Source of the DNA: an uncultured Coriobacteriales bacterium
Lineage (GTDB): Bacteria > Actinomycetota > Coriobacteriia > Coriobacteriales > UMGS124
Length of the DNA stretch: 63,573 nt
Assembly: GCA_934636245.1 (NCBI GenBank)
Contig: CAKUAI010000021.1
Location: forward strand, 1 to 63,573
Reading direction: 5' to 3'
Part shown: piece by piece, positions 60,416-63,573 of the stretch
How positions within the stretch are numbered: the stretch's first letter is position 1
Layout: each line of letters begins with the position of its first letter
Made by a program: the position numbers and the translations under genes
Notes under the pieces: generated by a model
What the model saw: the letters and a program-made list of their open reading frames with translations, nothing else
Told to the model about the DNA's origin: nothing
The model's database searches: none

Positions 60416-60534
60416 GGAAGGGGTCGCGAGGGGCACCCGTGGCTTCCGTCCGGGAGGGGCCGCGGGGTATTTTGCAGCCTTATCTGGGAGGGGCCGCGGG
60501 TGTATTCCTGCGGCCTTGCCTGAGGGGTCCCGCC
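60416..60534. repeat. Tandem repeat, about 3.4 units of 34-36 bp
   Basis: Units start at 60416, 60452, 60486 and 60522 and share GGGAGGGGCCGCGGG or a near match. They end just before the LytTR gene's stop, in its 3' region. Confidence 0.65.
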
Positions 60535-60540
60535 GTCTCT

Positions 60541-61326
60541 CTAGCGCATCCTCTGCTCGAGCAGCGCTCGAATGGTCGTGTACTTCTTCTCGGGGATCGG
60601 CAGGATTGTTCCGTCGTGCAGTTCAACTTGGAAACGCGAAATGCTTGAGATAAAAGCTGGGTTGACCAGGTAACTTGCATGGCAGCGCACAAGCAGGTCT
60701 TGGTAGAGCTTGGCAATTGTCGAGAGAGACTCAATGGCTTCGTAGGCGCCGTCAGGGGTATGGACCAGCGTGTGGCGGCCGCAGCTTTCTGCGTACATGA
60801 TATGCGCGTGGTCGAGGTACATTGACGTGCGCTCCTTTGTGCGCAAGCAGACTCTGCCCGAGGCGGGAGCTCCCGCGTAGTGGACTTCCGTCCCGAATGT
60901 CTCGTCATAATGCAAGGGATAGATGGTGTCGCGCTCGTCGTATGCGATGGCGTTTGAGATGTGGCACAAAAGGATGCGCGGCGTCTCTTTGCATCCTACC
61001 CAGCTGAGGCTGATTCGCTGGCTTACGCGGCCGCTTGCTCCGTTTGGCCAGAAGGTGTCGACGAGGAACATCATGACCACTTCGAAAACTGAAGGACTTC
61101 CGGTGGGAAGCGTGGTGACGCTGAGGTCGTGAACCGCAAACTTCAGATTGTTTTTCTCCGCGTAGAAGGTGTTTCTGAGCGTTTCCTGCGTGTGGATGAG
61201 CTGCCCTTCGCCGGGGCCTATCCAAAGCACGTTTGGGTGGCAGGCGTCCAGAAAAGGTTCGATGTCGTTGTCGTAGTACGCGAGCAACGTCCTTGCCGAT
61301 AGTTCCGCGATGTCTTCGCTGCGCAT
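60541..61326 (-). CDS. LytTR-family regulator with an N-terminal NTF2/SnoaL-like domain
   Basis: The 261-residue protein has a C-terminal LytTR DNA-binding domain (about 165-258): TSMYLDHAHIMYAES, CHASYLVNPAFISSISRF and LHDGTILPIPEKKY. The N-terminal half (about 5-135) looks like an NTF2/SnoaL fold: LARTLLAYYDNDIEPFLDAC-type start, then NVLWIGPGEGQLI. No receiver domain is present. NTF2-like domains bind small ligands, so this is likely a one-component sensor. GGAGG six bases before ATG 61326 supports this start. It may control the peptide and BspA-like genes downstream in the window, or be independent. Confidence 0.8.
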   Translation of the reverse strand: MRSEDIAELSARTLLAYYDNDIEPFLDACHPNVLWIGPGEGQLIHTQETLRNTFYAEKNNLKFAVHDLSVTTLPTGSPSVFEVVMMFLVDTFWPNGASGRVSQRISLSWVGCKETPRILLCHISNAIAYDERDTIYPLHYDETFGTEVHYAGAPASGRVCLRTKERTSMYLDHAHIMYAESCGRHTLVHTPDGAYEAIESLSTIAKLYQDLLVRCHASYLVNPAFISSISRFQVELHDGTILPIPEKKYTTIRALLEQRMR

Positions 61327-61589
61327 GCTGGCCTCCTGCCGTCTTGTTGATGCGATGATAGACCTAAAGGGGAGGCAGGGGGGGTGCTGCGTATGATTGA
61401 TGAGATGGGAAACGCACCTAGTGAGGTTGTTCTTCCCGGGTAATAGCTGGGAGGGGAGCCAAGATGCGGCAGATTCCCCTGTATGCCGTGCCCTGCATCG
61501 GGGAGGGCTGCGTGAAGGCGGGGAGGCGTGCGTTGCTTGCCTTGCTGCGGGAGGCAACGGGTGCTTGCGCTTCAAGTTGCTCATGAAAA
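61327..61589. other. Gene-free region upstream of LytTR
   Basis: This gap shows no convincing reading frame. It should hold the LytTR promoter. Confidence 0.35.
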
Positions 61590-61635
61590 TGGACCGCCAT
61601 CCATTTCTCATGTCTAAGAAATGGATGGCGGTCCA
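61590..61635 (-). terminator. Perfect 19-bp hairpin after the 45-residue peptide gene
   Basis: TGGACCGCCATCCATTTCT pairs with AGAAATGGATGGCGGTCCA around CATGTCTA. On the minus strand the stem is followed by TTTTC. It lies 55 bp past the peptide stop and should end the BspA-peptide transcript. Confidence 0.75.
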
Positions 61636-61689
61636 ATGGGGGTGTAGGGCAGGCCCTACGGGCGTCAGGAGCTGTGCCTGCCTTTTCTG

Positions 61690-61827
61690 CTACGCCGGAA
61701 TAATGGGCAGCTCGTTGTCGCCAAGATCTGGTCCAGTAGTCGGACCCGATGCGGTAACCACGTCGGACTGGCCGAAGACCACGACCTCGATTGTCGGGCA
61801 CTCGTAAAGCTTCTTGCTCTCTTCCAC
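61690..61827 (-). CDS. 45-residue peptide gene, downstream of BspA-like gene
   Basis: A GTG start at 61827, seven bases after AGGAGG, opens a 46-codon frame with stop at 61690. The peptide begins MEESKKLYECPTIEVVVFGQ, continues with SDVVTASG and a Gly/Pro/Thr stretch, and ends GDNELPIIPA. Similar short proteins with a KPEIE-like start, a DVVTASG centre and an acidic ELPII-type end occur in gut Firmicutes and Actinobacteria and have no known function (from memory; a search is needed). It has one Cys and no signal peptide. It lies 70 bp after the BspA-like gene on the same strand, with a terminator beyond. Confidence 0.7.
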   Translation of the reverse strand: MEESKKLYECPTIEVVVFGQSDVVTASGPTTGPDLGDNELPIIPA

Positions 61828-61897
61828 CTTCTACCTCCTCTCGTTGTTCGTGGGGGGTTGTCGTCTATCGCTGCGCCTGCCCCTGCAGGGTCGGGCG

Positions 61898-63573
61898 TTA
61901 GCTGCGTGAGCTGAAGTAGGCGTCGGCCGCCTGGTTGTACACGTAGAGGTTGCGGCACAGCGTGGCCAGGTCGCTTTCCGGTTGCTGCCTGAGCACGCTG
62001 TAGGCGTAAGACAAGGCGCTGTAGGAGAGTGTTCCTGTTTGGTTGCTTCGGCTTACCGTGAGGGTATGTGCGTCATCAAGGTTTTGGGCGGGCACATTGG
62101 CGGCTGTTACCTTCCAGTACGTGCCGCTTCGTACGGGTGTGACGACTTGGCCGTTCACGGTGAACGTGTAGTCGGAGATGGAGCGGCCTAGCCCCAGCTC
62201 GAAGTAGTGCGACACTGTGGTGGTCTCCTCCAGCGTGAGTGTGGAGCCCACGTACTTGAGCCCGTCCACCTTGCCCGAGAACCCGGCGCTCTTGTACGGC
62301 GCCAGGTCTGACTCATTCACAAGCGTGGCTTGCGCCGAGTTGGGGTTGCCGGCGAAACTGCCCGTGTTGTAACCGAAGTAGCGCTGCGAGGCAGCGCCGT
62401 AGTTCACCATGGCGGTTGCGAGCGCGGCGAGCTTCTCGTTGGATGCGCCAGTGGACTGGGCAGCCTCGTAGTAGGATTTGGCCGAGCATGTGTAGGTCGT
62501 GCCGAGCGCGGTGTCCTTGCGGTTTACGAGGGGCAGGGCGTTGCCCTGGGCGTCAAGAATCTGGAACGTCACCTCATCGGCCATGTTCTTAGCGAAGATA
62601 TCTTGCGTGAACACGTACACCGGCACGCCGTTCTCGTCGAACGAAGCCCGGGTGGCCGAGGCGAGCGACACCGTGTACGTCGAGCCGAGGAACGATATGC
62701 TTGCCTGCGCACCCTCAAGGTCGTGAATGGCGTTGGGGATAGCGACGTACATATTCACGCCGATTTTGCCCTCCAACGTGAGCGACGTGCCATAGATGGT
62801 CGCCGGGCCGGCATAGGAGACCGTCGTCCTCTCCGGCGTGGTGTAGGTCGAGTTGCCCGCCAGCTTGTGGTACAGCGACCAGGTCCGCACGGTGACGGTG
62901 CTTCCCTGCGCGAGGCCCTGGAGGGCCCCCGCGCCGACCGAGGCGACGGAGGCCGGAAGCTCCAGCGAGGCCAGGGAGGAGCAGCTGGAGAAGCAGCCGA
63001 CGCCCAGCGAGGAGAGGGTGGAGGGCAGCGCGGCGGAGGCCAGGGAGGAGCAGTATGCGAAGGCGTTCGTGTCCAGTGAGGAGACGCCCTCGCCCAGCGT
63101 CACGGAGCGCAGCGCGGTGCAGTCGTAGAACGCGTATTCGCACACGGTCCCGACCGAGCCGGGCACGTGCGCCTCCGCGAGCGAGGTGCAGCCCGCGAAG
63201 GCCCAGCTGCCCAGCCGGGAGAGCCCCTCGGGCAGGTTGGCGGCCCTGAGCCCCGTGCAGTCCCGGAATGCGAAGTCGCCCACCGACAGGAGCCCCTCGG
63301 GCAGCGAGAGCGTCTCGACCCACGAGCAGCCCTGGAAGGCCTTGTCGGCTATCGCCGTGACCCTGAGGCCGTCTATCTCGGAGGGGACCACGAGGTCGGG
63401 GTCCTGCCGCTGGGTTCCCGTGATGGTGCAGGTGCCGTCGCCGTTGTCGGCGTAGGTGAGCGCCAGGGCAGTGTCGGGGTCCTGCGAGGAGCACGTGACC
63501 GTCGTCCTCTCCGGCGTGGTGTAGGTCGAGTTGCCCGCCAGCTTGTGGTACAGCGACCAGGTCCGCACGGTGA
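61898..63573 (-). CDS. BspA-like leucine-rich-repeat surface protein, partial (N-terminus beyond window)
   Basis: The frame runs off the right edge; 556 residues are visible. A TVRTWSLYHKLAGNSTYTTP segment comes first, then about six LRR_5 (BspA/Treponema) repeats of ~23 residues (IADKAFQGCSWVETLSLPEG, AFRDCTGLRAANLPEG and so on). The same TVRTWSLYHKLAGNSTYTTP segment then returns, and a C-terminal region of about 280 residues has AMVNYGAASQRYFGY. This tail is common in surface proteins of gut anaerobes but unnamed. No sortase signal or membrane span is seen at the C-terminus, which ends QAADAYFSSRS. The apparent GTG start at 63568 is an artefact of the edge. Confidence 0.8.
   Translation of the reverse strand, partial: TVRTWSLYHKLAGNSTYTTPERTTVTCSSQDPDTALALTYADNGDGTCTITGTQRQDPDLVVPSEIDGLRVTAIADKAFQGCSWVETLSLPEGLLSVGDFAFRDCTGLRAANLPEGLSRLGSWAFAGCTSLAEAHVPGSVGTVCEYAFYDCTALRSVTLGEGVSSLDTNAFAYCSSLASAALPSTLSSLGVGCFSSCSSLASLELPASVASVGAGALQGLAQGSTVTVRTWSLYHKLAGNSTYTTPERTTVSYAGPATIYGTSLTLEGKIGVNMYVAIPNAIHDLEGAQASISFLGSTYTVSLASATRASFDENGVPVYVFTQDIFAKNMADEVTFQILDAQGNALPLVNRKDTALGTTYTCSAKSYYEAAQSTGASNEKLAALATAMVNYGAASQRYFGYNTGSFAGNPNSAQATLVNESDLAPYKSAGFSGKVDGLKYVGSTLTLEETTTVSHYFELGLGRSISDYTFTVNGQVVTPVRSGTYWKVTAANVPAQNLDDAHTLTVSRSNQTGTLSYSALSYAYSVLRQQPESDLATLCRNLYVYNQAADAYFSSRS
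62819..62895. repeat. 77-bp direct repeat, internal copy
   Basis: Bases 62819-62895 are the same as 63497-63573, which runs to the window edge. The repeat encodes the TVRTWSLYHK segment of the BspA-like protein. Confidence 0.85.
63497..63573. repeat. 77-bp direct repeat, edge copy
   Basis: This is the second exact copy and continues past the window. A repeat at a contig end suggests an assembly break. Confidence 0.85.

Noticed and set aside
60379..60648. An 89-residue plus-strand frame over the tandem repeats
   Set aside because: It is made of the 34-36-bp repeats plus the antisense of the LytTR gene and has no ribosome site.
1..63573. tRNA or rRNA genes
   Set aside because: I looked for cloverleaf-like stretches with GGTTCGA-type loops and for rRNA landmarks in the gaps and saw none; a dedicated scan would be decisive.

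Overview
The window looks like a contig from a GC-rich, strictly anaerobic actinobacterium of the Coriobacteriia, most likely Eggerthellaceae (inference; there is no rRNA or marker gene to settle it). The main pointers are the number of Tat-exported fumarate-reductase-type flavoproteins, each next to its own regulator, the membrane-bound LuxR regulators that go with them, and a two-gene SufC-SufB (SMS-type) Fe-S assembly locus. The left edge starts in a decayed IS256 transposase. The right edge stops inside a direct repeat of a BspA-like gene. Both ends therefore look like assembly breaks at repeats.

Layout. 0.1-12.3 kb: IS256 remnant; membrane LuxR plus flavoprotein; Old-Yellow-Enzyme-type oxidoreductase with its LuxR; a third flavoprotein with a LysR. 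12.6-18.8 kb: G3E (CobW) GTPase and an iron-siderophore type uptake locus (ATPase, permease, Tat-exported binding protein, divergent AraC regulator, esterase). 19.1-26.7 kb: LUD-domain protein, nucleoside deoxyribosyltransferase, duplicated zinc-ribbon protein, repeat-rich spacer, MerR regulator with a flavoprotein, an orphan AAA ATPase behind a phased repeat array, and a HemW homologue without its cluster cysteines. 26.9-37.2 kb: flavoprotein plus LuxR, DUF1846 protein, FMN/FAD flavoprotein, small helical protein, LuxR. 37.5-40.9 kb: a large surface protein (CAP, Big_2, PASTA, eight Big_4 domains). 41.4-54.4 kb: four more flavoproteins with LysR or LuxR regulators and a TIGR04076-like protein. 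54.9-60 kb: ArsR regulator with a NifX-family protein, an IS200-type insertion, a GGDEF protein and the SufCB pair. 60.5-63.6 kb: LytTR regulator, a 45-residue peptide gene, and the BspA-like protein.

How it fits together. Ten exported or Tat-marked flavin oxidoreductases (nine FAD_binding_2 proteins and one OYE-type) each sit beside a one-component regulator: five multi-TM LuxR, three LysR and one MerR across the set. Such proteins are known in gut Eggerthellaceae as terminal reductases for small organic electron acceptors. I infer a cassette collection in which each regulator senses one acceptor and switches on one reductase. No cytochrome or membrane electron-donor partner is encoded here. 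The least explained signals are seven TAAG motifs at exact 10-bp spacing before the AAA ATPase gene, the 45-residue peptide after the BspA gene, the cysteine-less HemW homologue, the OYE with a rewritten active-site motif, and several families of intergenic inverted repeats.
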